Positions 47,401 to 56,805 of a DNA stretch of 64,000 bases are shown here, piece by piece. The number at the start of each line of letters is the position of its first letter. Within the stretch, counting starts at the first letter, position 1. The DNA is taken from the NCBI GenBank assembly GCA_001692895.1, contig KV748182.1, positions 1,058,341 to 1,122,340 of the forward strand, in the 5' to 3' direction. This DNA comes from Cenococcum geophilum 1.58 (taxonomy: Eukaryota; Ascomycota; Dothideomycetes; Gloniales; Gloniaceae). The position numbers and the translations under genes are program-made. The notes under the pieces are model-generated. The model saw only the letters and a program-made list of their open reading frames with translations, had not been told where the DNA came from and did not search any database.

Positions 47401-49854
47401 AGAACGAACTGGAATATAAGGAGCATATCTATAAAGTTCTATAACGGCTTTGCGAAGCTGGCCTCCAGGCCAATATTAAGAAGTCGGAATTTAGTGTTAA
47501 GCGTATAAAGTACCTAGGTTTTATTATTAGTACGGACGGAATTAAGGCCAACCTAGAGAAAATAACCGCAATTAATTAGTGGACGCCCCCTTGGACCGTA
47601 AAGGGGGTGTAATTGTTTTTAGGTTTCTATAACTTCTACTAATACTTTATTAAGAACTATAGCAGGATCGCCTAGCCTCTTAACCGCCTTACTAGGAAAG
47701 ACCAGCCCTTTTACTTTAACGCCATATATATGCAGGCCTTTAATAAGCTTAAAAAACGGCTAGTGTTGGCCCCCCTACTTATCCACTTTAACTCGGAATG
47801 GCCCTTAATGCTAGAAACTAATACCTTAAACGGCGTGATAGCCGGTGTTTTTTCCTAGAAGCAACTAGATGGAGAATAGCACCCTATTGTATACTATTTA
47901 AAGACTATAATAGATGCTAAACTAAACTACTATATCCATAATAAAGAAATGCTAGCTATTATCTCTAGCTTTTAGCACTGGCGTGTATAGCTAGAGGGGA
48001 CCCCTAAACCTATTAAAGTAGTGTTAGATTATAAGGCCCTAGAATACTTTATAACAACTAAGGCCCTTATAGCCCGGTAGGCACGCTAGGCGGACGTCCT
48101 ATCTTAGTTTAACTTTTTAATTATGTATAAACTAGGCGCTGCAAACTATACGGATACTCTTACTAGGTGCAAATAAGACCTAGGTAACTATACGGCTGTA
48201 AAGATCTTATTACAGACCTAGACGCTACTATAACCAAAGCACCTTAACCTCTGGATATAAGCAGAACTAAGTACAGACCCCTTAGGCGCCGAGATGTATT
48301 CTAGTAACCCTTTAGGACTTGACTTAATTGACAAATTGCTGTAGATAAACCGTACGGCCCCTTCTCTATAGGAGTACCGTGAAAAGGTAAAGAACGTTAC
48401 TAGCCCATAGTCCCTTAAAAATGGATTACTTAAGCATTAGGAATGGCTGGTAGTGGCAGAGGAATAAAACTTATAGACTCGGCTTATTGCTAAAGCACAT
48501 ACCTAGGTCTCTACGGCCTACCCTAAAAAGAATAAGACCCGTAGGATTATTAGTAACCGCTATTACTGGCCTAGAATAGTTATAGATATCAACTACTATA
48601 TATAGAACTGCAACGACTGCCGTAGGTCTATAATCCCACGAGATAAGACCCTAGGACTATTAAAACCCCTTCTAATACCCAACTGCCCTTGGCAATATAT
48701 CTCTATAGACTTTTATAAGCTACCTCTAGACCGTGACGGATATAATATAGTTATAATCCTAGTTAACCGCTTTAGTAAGCACCTGTTCTTAATTCCCTGT
48801 TACAAAAATATTAATGCTAAAGAGGCAGCCTAACTGTATATCTACTACGTCTACTAAATTTACGGACTATTAGACACTATTATATCTAACTATAGGCCAT
48901 AGTTTATATTAGCCTTTTAGAATAAGTTTACCTAGATCCTAGGCATTAAGCTAAAGCTTTTTACGGTATATTACCCCTAGATAGACGGTTAAACGGAGAT
49001 TATAAATTAATACTTAGACTAGAGACTCTGGCCTTTTATTAACTACTTCTAGGATAACTAGGCCAAACTATTGCCCTTAATAGACTACGCCCAAGCAACC
49101 CTACCCCACAACTTTACTGGATTTGCCCCTATTTAACTAGAAATAGGTTACCTACCCCGTATAAGCTTTAACTGGGAAAGACTAGAAGGGCCCTAGACCA
49201 TACGCGAAAAACTATCTTATAAGGAAGCCTAGTAGTACGCTAAGCGCTTAAAAGAAGCTTAGAAAGTAGCCCGTACAAACCTAAAAAAGGCCCAAAAATT
49301 AATGGAATAGTAGGTAAATAAGCATAGGCGCAAGCCTAACTTTACTATAGGCGATATGGTCTAGGTTACAATAAAGAACTAAAAGATAGAACGGCCTAGC
49401 TGTAAGCTAAACTATAAGATAATAGGACTATATAAGATTCTTAATAAAGTAGGCAACTCGTATAAGGTTAAGCTCCTAGACTTAATTAAAGTCTACCCTA
49501 TCTTCTTACTGGACAAGCTATAGAAAGCTATAAATAACCTACTGCCTAGATAAAAGAATAAACCTCCCCTACTAATTTAAGTTAATAACAATAATAAATA
49601 GAAAATTAAAGAAATACTGGCCTGTAAACTTATAAAGGGAACGTTAAAGTATCGTGTTAGTTGGAAAGGATATAACCTGGATCCCACTTAGTACCCTATA
49701 TAGAACTTTATAGGTAGCCCCTATAAGCTTTAGGAGTTTTATAGCCGTTACCCTAATAAACCCGGACCGCTAAAGTATCTAGATAAGTAGATAGAGTGCT
49801 AGTATAATAAAGATAATAAGCTACTAGAAGAATATAAGGATAAAAACGCCCCAG

Positions 49855-49991
49855 AAATTTCTTAATTACGTAAGGTGTTAAGATGTCTAGGAACTTTAAC
49901 CGGCGGTTAAAGTTGTCTAATTAGTTAGATTCTCTTGCTAAGACTTTTAGCGGCAAAGCCTAAGGGCAGGCTTTTTTAGAGGGGGGGGTAA
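49855..49991 (+). promoter_or_regulatory. Gypsy B 3' module: palindrome, stem and purine tract
   Basis: It contains AACTTTAACCG with its mirror CGGTTAAAGTT around one G, then GCCTAAGGGCAGGC (a short hairpin), then a T-run and an AGAGGGGGGGG purine tract adjoining the 3' LTR. Gypsy C has the hairpin and purine tract in the same place. The purine tract would prime plus-strand DNA synthesis; the palindrome's role is unknown. Confidence 0.6.
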
Positions 49992-50218
49992 TGTTATAGC
50001 ACTGGCAGAACTTAGCAAAACTACGCACCAGCAAGTTGCCACAGATTACCGCATATTGTGGTTATATGACGCGAAGATCGTATATAGCTTCGAGCGGCGC
50101 TCCCCTTCTTCTCCTTTCCTTTCTTTAGCTTTAGATTCTCGTTTATAGACAATCCAATCGTACAGGCTTGCGCGACCATTTTGCCGTACTTATGTCTCGA
50201 TTGACTGAGTCGCTAACA
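49992..50218 (+). repeat. Gypsy B, 3' LTR (227 bp)
   Basis: Runs TGTTATAGCACTGGCAG to GTCGCTAACA; identical in length to the 5' LTR and followed by GTAGG. Confidence 0.9.
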
Positions 50219-50223
50219 GTAGG

Positions 50224-50510
50224 TGCCCCCTAGTAACTCTATAGTAGTAGAGTAATAGTTTATAATACTAGCGCGTCCATAGGCTTGTTACGGCAGTAGT
50301 GGTTCCTAAAAAGGTTAAATAGTAAGGTAGTAGAGCACTATAGGCGACTTATAGGCGTTAAGTAGGCGAGTCCTAAAAGGCGGGGAGATGGATTACGGGG
50401 TTTTCTTATTTTTCTTAAATAGAGTTTTCTCCCTATATGTAAATAAGGAGTAGTCCGCATAGGCCTAATAGGGATCCAAATCGGACGTTAAGCAATGAAT
50501 TATTATTATT
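50224..50510 (+). other. LINE B 3' end and tandem tail
   Basis: The last native piece of LINE B after Gypsy B. It carries AAATCGGAC close to its end, as LINE A does, and finishes in ATTATTATTATT immediately before the second TSD copy at 50511. Confidence 0.75.
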
Positions 50511-50524
50511 ATTTCTTTTCTATA

Positions 50525-51353
50525 AATAGAAAATGATGGAAAATAGCTAGATAGCTTTTACTAAATTATTTTATTAATTTGGTTATAGGAACGGGAAAGA
50601 CCTATAGGTTACTTCTTATTCTAATAGATTAGCAATATCCTATATCTCTAAAGGGTATCTTAGCTGCCGTAATAATAACCCAGTTAGTCTAGCACCCGCC
50701 CCTACTACGGCCCTAGCACCCGCTCTTACTCTTACTTTAGCTTTAGCGCCTGCTTTTGCTCTAGCTCTAGCACCTACTCTTACTCTTACTCTAGCTTTAG
50801 TGCCTGCTCTTATTTTTACTCTAGCTTTAGTACCTACTTTTACTTTTACTTTAGCTCTAGCGCCTACTTTTACTCTTACTCTAGCTCTAGCGCCTACTTT
50901 AGCTCTAGCTCTAGCTCTAGTACCTATTTTTACTCTTACTCTAGTATCTACTCTAGTTTGCCTAAGTTAGGTAAAGTAAGCTAGAGTAAGCTAGAGATAG
51001 ATAGTAAATTAGAGAAAGTATTAGAGACTTTAAAGGATAAATATAATAGAGAAACTATATTTATATTGGTATTACTAAAAAGTTCTAAGAATAACGTAAG
51101 AAATTCTACCTCTACCGTTAGGTAGCTAAAGAAGAAGAAATAAATATCTCTTTTAACTACAAATAAGCTAATATATAACTCTGGCTCCCTTTTTACTAGT
51201 AAATGAATAAATTTTAAATAAAGATATTCTTGATTAATTTAATAAGATTTATTAAAAGGGTGTCTATAAAGGTAAGTTATAGGGTACTTTTATATATCTT
51301 AAGTAAGTAATAAAAGGGGTTTCTGTATATTACGGGCTGTAATATCCTTTATA
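50525..51353 (+). other. RIP-mutated flank with a low-complexity repeat
   Basis: The right-hand side of the LINE B target. Apart from the repeat at 50684-50960 there is AT-rich DNA with no recognisable gene. It ends at the TA of the GC-rich inverted-repeat element. Confidence 0.4.
50684..50960 (+). repeat. Degenerate repeat of CTAGCGCCTACTTTTACTCT type
   Basis: Units of about 24 to 42 bases made from CTAGC(A/G)CCTACT and CTTACTCTTACTCTAG. One frame reads LAPALTLTLALAPAFALALA without stops for about 90 codons, so it may descend from a low-complexity coding stretch or be an expanded simple repeat. Confidence 0.65.
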
Positions 51354-51374
51354 CATCAGCATTTTGTTGGGGTG

Positions 51375-51640
51375 CTAAGATCCTGGAGGCCTCCTGATAG
51401 GATTTTGACTTTCTTGGAGGTCCTGATCGTCCTGGTAGGCTCCTGGCAGGATTTTGATTTTCCTGATCGTCCTGGTTGTCCTGACAGGCTCCTGGTAGGA
51501 TCTTTGATTTCCTGATCGTCCTCTTACGATCCTGTTAGGGTCCTGATAGGAAACTAGTATTTCCTGATTGTTCCTGACAGGCTCCTGGCAGGATCTTAAT
51601 TTTCCTGATCGTCCTGTTAGGTTCCTGACAGGATACCCCT
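51375..51640 (+). repeat. Minisatellite, about 60 bp unit, CCTGATCGTCCTGG type
   Basis: The unit is approximately CCTGATCGTCCTGGTAGG, CTCCTGGCAGGAT, TTTGATTTT; four to five copies with variation. Confidence 0.8.
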
Positions 51641-51924
51641 AAGCGACACTCCTCCTAAACCCCCCCCCCAAAGCGACACCTATGCACACCCTCAGACACC
51701 CCCCCAATGCGACACCCTCCCCACTATGACCCCCCAAATGGGATGCCTCCCCCTAATGCGACACGACCCTATGTGCGCGTGCGCGCAACACACAGTGCTA
51801 TCGGGTCCCCGCTATATTCCCGATAGCCTACACGTGCCTCTGCCAAGTTACCCCCTTTACAGTCACCCCATTCTTTACCCTCCTTACATCCTCCCTTAGG
51901 AGGCACTAGAATGGCGCAGCTAGC

Positions 51925-52155
51925 AAGAGACCGTCGCCAAAACCAGACGACCGTCCGCCCAAAACCAGACGACCGTCGCCAGAACCAGACGACTGTCGCC
52001 AGAACCAGACGACCGTCGCCAGAACCAGACGACCCGTCGCCAGAACCAGACGACCGTCGCCAGAACCAGACGACCGTCGCCAGAACTAGACGACCGTCGC
52101 CAGAACCAGACGACCGTCGCCAGAACCAGACGACCTTACCAGAACTAGACGACGA
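51925..52155 (+). repeat. Minisatellite, 18-19 bp unit GACCGTCGCCAGAACCA
   Basis: About 12 copies with one-base length changes. Open frames here are by-products of the repeat. Confidence 0.9.
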
Positions 52156-52194
52156 CCTTTCGAATTAACCAGCTAGCGAAGACCACGAACGATT

Positions 52195-52765
52195 CAATTG
52201 ATCGATTAATCGAATTGATATTGGCCCATTACCGAATCGAAGCAAGGCCTCCTAGGGAGGCACCCTAGACGACTACCGTTCGAATGTACAGCTAGCGAAC
52301 GGCCATAGAGAACGACCTGGATTAATTAGAGCCTTCGATCGGGCCGACCTCTCCCCCGAATTAAATCAGATACTGACACAGGCAGGCAGGTAGGTAGGTA
52401 GTAGGTAGGTAGGTAGGTAGGTAGGTAGGTAGGTAGTAGGTAGGTAGGTAGGTAGGTAGGTAGGCAGGCAGGTAGGCAGGCAAGTAGGAGAGGACCGTCG
52501 TCAGAACCAGACGATAATCGTTCGAACGACCAGCCAGCGAACACCACGATCGATTCGACCGATCGATCGAATCGAACCAGAGCCCCGATATTAGCCTATT
52601 ACCGAATCAAATCGAATCAAGGCCTCCTAGGGAGGCACCCCAGACGACCACCGTTCAAACGTACAGCTAACGAACGCCCATAGAGAACGATTCGAATTAA
52701 TACAATCAATCGCAATCGAATCAAACAGAGCCTTCGATCGGGCCGACCTCTCCCCCGAATTACAG
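52195..52765 (+). repeat. Internal duplication, period about 375 bp
   Basis: A block with ATCGA-rich sequence, GGCCTCCTAGGGAGGCACCC, an AGACGAC...CCGTTC stretch and GAGCCTTCGATCGGGCCGAC occurs at about 52195-52360 and again at about 52565-52763. GGCCTCCTAGG begins at 52246 and 52621. Copies differ by scattered transitions. Confidence 0.75.
52379..52492 (+). repeat. GGTA/GGCA microsatellite
   Basis: Long run of GGTA with some GGCA, interrupted twice by an extra GTA. A shorter, more degenerate copy (GGTAGGCA, CAGACAGG) lies at 52772-52840 in the duplicated block. Confidence 0.9.
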
Positions 52766-53096
52766 ATACAGACAGGTAGGCATAGACAGGCAGGCACAGA
52801 CAGGTAGGACAGGCAGACAGGTAGGCAGGCAGGCAGGCACTAGGCCTAGTTAGGAAATCAGCACACGGCCGGCAGATCATCGGGAACACCGCCGATCGAC
52901 GATTTGGAGCCTCCGCGAGAGGCTCCTCAGTCGATCGCCCGACGCCCGAGCGATCGTAGAGCTCTATGACAGACACAGGCGGTAGACAGGAAAGATTGAT
53001 TTGGATTATTTAGATTATATAATTAAATTAATTTTATATTTTTTGACTAGCTGCAAATACTGGAGTGTTAATATATCTTATTTTTAAATCTAGAAT

Positions 53097-53225
53097 TTTT
53101 ATTGTTGTCCTGATGGTCCTGATGGTCCTGATGGTCCTGGAGGTCCTGNNGGTNCTGGAGGTCCTGGAGGTCCTGGAGGTCCTGGAGGTCCTGGAGGTCC
53201 TGGTGGTCCTGGTGGTCCAGGCGAC
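53097..53225 (+). repeat. Minisatellite, 9 bp unit GGTCCTGGA
   Basis: About 14 copies with variants GGTCCTGAT and GGTCCTGGT; a few N bases at 53149-53154. Confidence 0.9.
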
Positions 53226-53346
53226 CTCCTGACAGGTTCCTGACAGGATGCCGAGTGTGAGTGTCTCCTGGAGCTCCTGACAGCCCTGACAGGAGCTGTC
53301 AGGAGCTGTCAGTACTGTCAGGAGGCACAAACATTTTGCTGATGTA

Positions 53347-54595
53347 GTATTACAAATTTTTTATTTAATAACTTTAATTTATAGCTTAATGCGATAGCGC
53401 TTTTCTAGGAAGTAGGTTTTAAGAAAATAATAAATAAGCTGCTAGTTAGGACTCTCTTTTTAAAGTTTAATTATCTTTAGTAATATATAATCTTACTTAG
53501 ATGCAAAACTGGTAAATAAAGACTATATATATTCGCTAATAACTACCTTTAGTTTTAACTCTTTTTTATCCCTAAGGTAGGGGATTCTAGTTAACTACGA
53601 AGAGTAACTCATAGTAGCTAGCTATATCGTTTTATTTATAATAGAAAGTGTAATAGTTTAAGATACTTTAATGGTGTAAAAAGAGCCTTTGGCAAGCTTA
53701 ATTTTTACCCTAATATTATATAAATAGCTTTTATATATACTGGACTAGAGAGTTTTATTAATATTTATAAAAAATAGGGACTTTAAAGCCTTTACTAGAG
53801 CCTCTAAATACTTAGTATTTTTTTTATAAATAATAGGAGCGAAGGAATGCGTCCCTTAATATTTATAGCGCGTTAGTATATTCCTCTTCTACTATATTTA
53901 TCTCTTACCGTAGGAAATAACTAACCGTTTTTTATTTGTAATTTAATCTCTTTCTAGTTATAGTTTAAGTATATAGGAGCTAGTAGTTATATTATATAAA
54001 TAGTTTTAAAGTCTAGATAATAAGGGTAAAGTTCCCTAAGGATCTCTAACTAAGTTATTTAAATATGTTCTAGATAATAGACAAACTCCTAATATAGATT
54101 AGCTAGCGTTTAGCTATATAGAAAATACCTAATACCTTATTGTATTTTATTGTTAGGATATAGTATAAGGTATCTATTTTAAACATTACCTAAAGGCCAA
54201 TAAACTTTATTAGATTATTAAAAGCTCGCCTTAATAACTTATCCTTCCTTTTAGTTAATGTTTGTATATCTTTTCTCTTACTTAGTAAAAGCCGATTAAT
54301 CTAAATATTATACTATGTATTATTACAAGACTTATAATAGCGTAAGTTATAATAAATATCGCTATTATAGAAGGTACGGGAATAGGAATAGTTGGTTTAA
54401 AAAGCGTCTTTATAGACATTAGGGAGATCTATACCTAGTTAGATATTTTTTTGTTATTATTTAAGAACTAACTAAAAAAATAGAAGTCTGCTACCTACTA
54501 CCTCTTATCGGTATTAAAAAATCGCTTCGCCGCCTTAATTTAGTGTCTACCTTCTAGATAAATAAATAATCTATCTCTATAGGAAAGTGTCTTTA
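53347..54595. other. RIP-saturated DNA, no recognisable gene
   Basis: AT-rich flank of the GC-rich element and of copia copy 2. A plus-strand stretch near 54310-54540 is rich in Tyr, Arg and Lys codons (YYKTYNSVSYNKYRYYRRYG) with few stops, but I cannot assign it. Confidence 0.35.
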
Positions 54596-54600
54596 GTATA

Positions 54601-54783
54601 TGTTAGGAATATAGGCAAGTTGCCGTCACGCGAGGTAAGTTGCCATTATGTGTTACCGCGGCACTAGCGTAGCAAGGAGCCCTAAGCTCCTTACTCTTCC
54701 TTAAGCAAGAAGAATATATATAATAACAATCATTATACTCTCTACAAACCGTAGCTATGTAATATTACCTTATATAACCAACA
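54601..54783 (+). repeat. Copia copy 2, 5' LTR (183 bp)
   Basis: TGTTAGGAATATAGGC to AACCAACA. Two CAAGTTGCC-type units are present instead of about four in copy 1, which accounts for the 35 bp length difference. Confidence 0.9.
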
Positions 54784-55859
54784 CTAATTAGTAGTTAACT
54801 TTACTATTATACTATAGAACAGCTAGGTATTCTACCAAGAAGAGACAAGCTACTATACTAGTGCTACTTATACTAGAGGAAGCTATCTTTTAAGGTTAAA
54901 ACTGGTCCTAAATCTTAAATAGAACTCTTCTATAAATCTAAGGATCTAAAGGCCAGAACTGGTCCTAAGCCTTTCCCAGATTATAGATTCTTGCGTTTAT
55001 TACGCAGAATAATATACTTTATAAGTCTTCGCGATTTAAGGCTAGAACTAGTTTTAAGCCCTATAATCGCAAATACATGTTATAAATATATACTAAATAA
55101 TAAATACATATTACAAACGCGTACTAAACGACAATCCCTATACTAATAACACTTCCCTCCCTCTAAAAATATAGCTATGCCTACTTTAAACGACTGGGAA
55201 GACTTCTTACTACTAGGGGTAGCTTTATACGCGAAACTTATTAATAAAAATTAGGACGAATTTACCTTTAATATAATAACTCATACCGTAAAATAAGTTA
55301 ATAGGTTTTTTCTACACCGTATTATATTCTACTAAAGTAAACACTACGCCGATTTATAGCTGTAGGAATATTTTAGGGAGGATTTTATAGGATAGACCGC
55401 TAACACCTAGGCACTTAGTAATGTTAATATTATTTAGGATTTTTAAGACTTCCTCTATAGGAACGGGGTATATATTACTAAGAACGGTAACCTAATTACT
55501 AGTAATATTTAGGCTGTTATTACTAGTATAGAAGAACTAGTATAGACGGAAGCTAAGATTATATATTAACTATAGAAACCTAAAACTAACCTATATTTTT
55601 TAAAAGGTAACTTTAATTTGGAATAAAACCCCTAGAACGCTACTCTTCTACCTAGAGGTGCTCTTTTACCTAAAGGTACTCTTTTTCTACCTCCGCTACC
55701 TCTAGCTCCTCTACTTTAGCTAACTAGTAACCCTCTACTATAAGAAGTTATAAATCTAATAAAGGTATATTTGGATAAAGAGAAGGAGTTTAGAGGAGAA
55801 TTATATAATATACTTAGAGTAAAACTATAGGTCTTTTATAACTGTTATAATAAGGTTAA

Positions 55860-55972
55860 GGGCTCGATGAAATCAGCCTCTGCACCTCCACGCGGTGGAG
55901 CCCGGGAACCTGGCAGCTACTATTGATATTCCATTTAAATCGTGTCAATAGACTACTAGAGCAAACGCAGAG
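55860..55972 (+). ncRNA. Candidate HDV-like self-cleaving ribozyme
   Basis: It starts exactly at the TSD/element junction. Predicted pairs: P1 GGGCUC (55860-55865) with GAGCCC (55898-55903); P3 CACC (55883-55886) with GGUG (55894-55897), closing the loop UCCACGC, close to the HDV loop UCCUCGC; P1.1 CC (55888-55889) with GG (55904-55905) directly after P1; P4 CUAUUGAUAU (55920-55929) with GUGUCAAUAG (55942-55951); P2 CUCUG (55878-55882) with CAGAG (55968-55972). P3' abuts P1', as in the HDV double pseudoknot. The catalytic C may be C55962 (GCAAAC). J1/2, J1.1/4 and J4/2 are longer than in HDV, which lowers certainty. Known HDV-like ribozymes release the 5' ends of R2 and L1Tc LINE RNAs. Confidence 0.55.
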
Positions 55973-56805
55973 ACGTATATACGGCTGCGCAGCGCCTACA
56001 CAGCAACGTGGTGGTGGTGGTGTGAAATTTTTTCACTAGGGGGTGAGCCCTAGCAAAAAGTTTAAATATAGCTACTACGTCTATTATATACGTTCGGTCA
56101 TTCAAATTAACAAGCAATTATCCCTCCGGCGTACCCCCTCCCTCCTATAAATACTATATACACTATACAGCAACCACATACATACGCAAACAATCCGCGC
56201 CCTAAGCGTAGCAGAAGCCCCCTATTTTAATATTACCTGGTAATCTGGGTATCTAGTTATAGGGACTAGTCACCCCTATTAAATACTAGAGCGTCCTCCT
56301 ATACCTCACAAATAGGTATAAGGGCCTAGGGTTAGGACCTAGGGCAAAAGCGATACTAAGTTATATACACCTCATTATAGAAACCTTTTAATAAAGGAAT
56401 GGATAAGAGACCTTAGTATGCAGGCCCGGGCGGAGCGCAAGCGTTATTATTATCAGGAGATATTTACAGAAGACTTAGAAAAGGAGCTAGGGATAGGCAC
56501 ACAACTTTATACAGGCAATATATAGACGTGGCAAAAATGGTTTAAATGGTAGATAAGGGCAAGATAGGCATTTTAGATACTTTCGCGCAAGGGGAGTCTC
56601 AAAGCAGCAACCTGATGGTGTTTTTCTCCTCCCGTTAATGTAGTACGGATGCTATCTGGAAGTATTACCTCTCACGTTTCCCTTAGAGGTTTTTTATTCA
56701 CCCAAAAAATGGGTTTTCTCAGTGTAATATGAGCTTTTCCTATAGGAATTAGTCTGCGTGGACCCATTAGGGGGACCGGGTCGGACGGTAAATTAAATCT
56801 ACTAC
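55860..56805 (+). mobile_element. 946 bp non-autonomous retroposon with a 5' ribozyme candidate
   Basis: Inserted in copia copy 2 with a 12 bp TSD, TAATAAGGTTAA, at 55848-55859 and 56806-56817. Copia copy 1 has the empty site as CAATAAGGTTAG. Both flanks of the insertion carry the same RIP-type versions of that site, so the host copia was probably RIP-mutated first. The element keeps many CpA and TpG. Its 5' end folds as an HDV-like ribozyme (separate entry); the 3' end is CTACTAC with no poly(A). A frame near 56417-56500 (MQARAERKRYYYQEIFTEDL) is open for a short way but is not recognised. TSD length and ribozyme point to LINE-dependent mobilisation, SINE-like in size. Confidence 0.65.

Larger units (their letters stand above)
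44239..50218 (+). mobile_element. Gypsy B: chromodomain Gypsy fossil inside LINE B
   Basis: 5.98 kb with 227 bp LTRs and the TSD GTAGG (44234-44238 and 50219-50223). Parts in order: gag from about 44674 with a zinc knuckle near 45660-45710, protease about 45880-46200, reverse transcriptase about 46960-47400, RNase H about 47780-48180, integrase about 48500-49100, chromodomain about 49600-49800. A palindromic 3' module and purine tract (49855-49991) precede the 3' LTR. The chromodomain and 3' module match those of minus-strand Gypsy C, so B and C are the same clade. It is broken by many RIP-type lesions. By hand I count about 17 LTR differences, all transitions, so the true age is likely younger than raw divergence suggests. 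Confidence 0.9.
27210..50510 (+). mobile_element. LINE B: full-length Tad1-like LINE split by four insertions
   Basis: A 14 bp TSD, ATTTCTTTTCTATA, occurs at 27196-27209 and 50511-50524, so both ends of the LINE are present although 23.3 kb apart. The native pieces are 27210-29205, 31338-31441, 33103-33274, 41248-44238 and 50224-50510, about 5.55 kb in all. The gaps are LINE C, a hAT-like element, Gypsy A and Gypsy B, each with its own TSD. The ORF2 frame continues in register across the first three insertions. It has ORF1 with zinc knuckles, ORF2 with endonuclease and reverse transcriptase, and a TTA-repeat tail. Heavy RIP has inactivated it. Confidence 0.85.
51354..53344. mobile_element. 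GC-rich inverted-repeat element built of minisatellites
   Basis: Ends read CATCAGCATTTTGTTGGGG and, at the right, the complement of CATCAGCAAAATGTTTG, with TA on each side. Just inside both ends, CCTGACAGG- and CCTGATCG-type subterminal repeats occur. The 2 kb interior is GC-rich, unmarked by RIP, and contains four separate repeat blocks and a 375 bp internal duplication, but no recognisable protein. TIR, TA flank and subterminal repeats suggest a non-autonomous DNA transposon of unknown family. The sharp composition change at both borders supports the boundaries. Confidence 0.5.

Noticed and set aside
51911-52168. 85-codon open frame rich in RRQNQTTV
   Set aside because: By-product of the 18-19 bp minisatellite, with unit-length slips that change the frame.
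52379-52492. GGTA repeat as telomeric DNA
   Set aside because: Fungal telomeres are usually TTAGGG-like; this tetranucleotide run lies inside a mobile-looking element and is a simple microsatellite.
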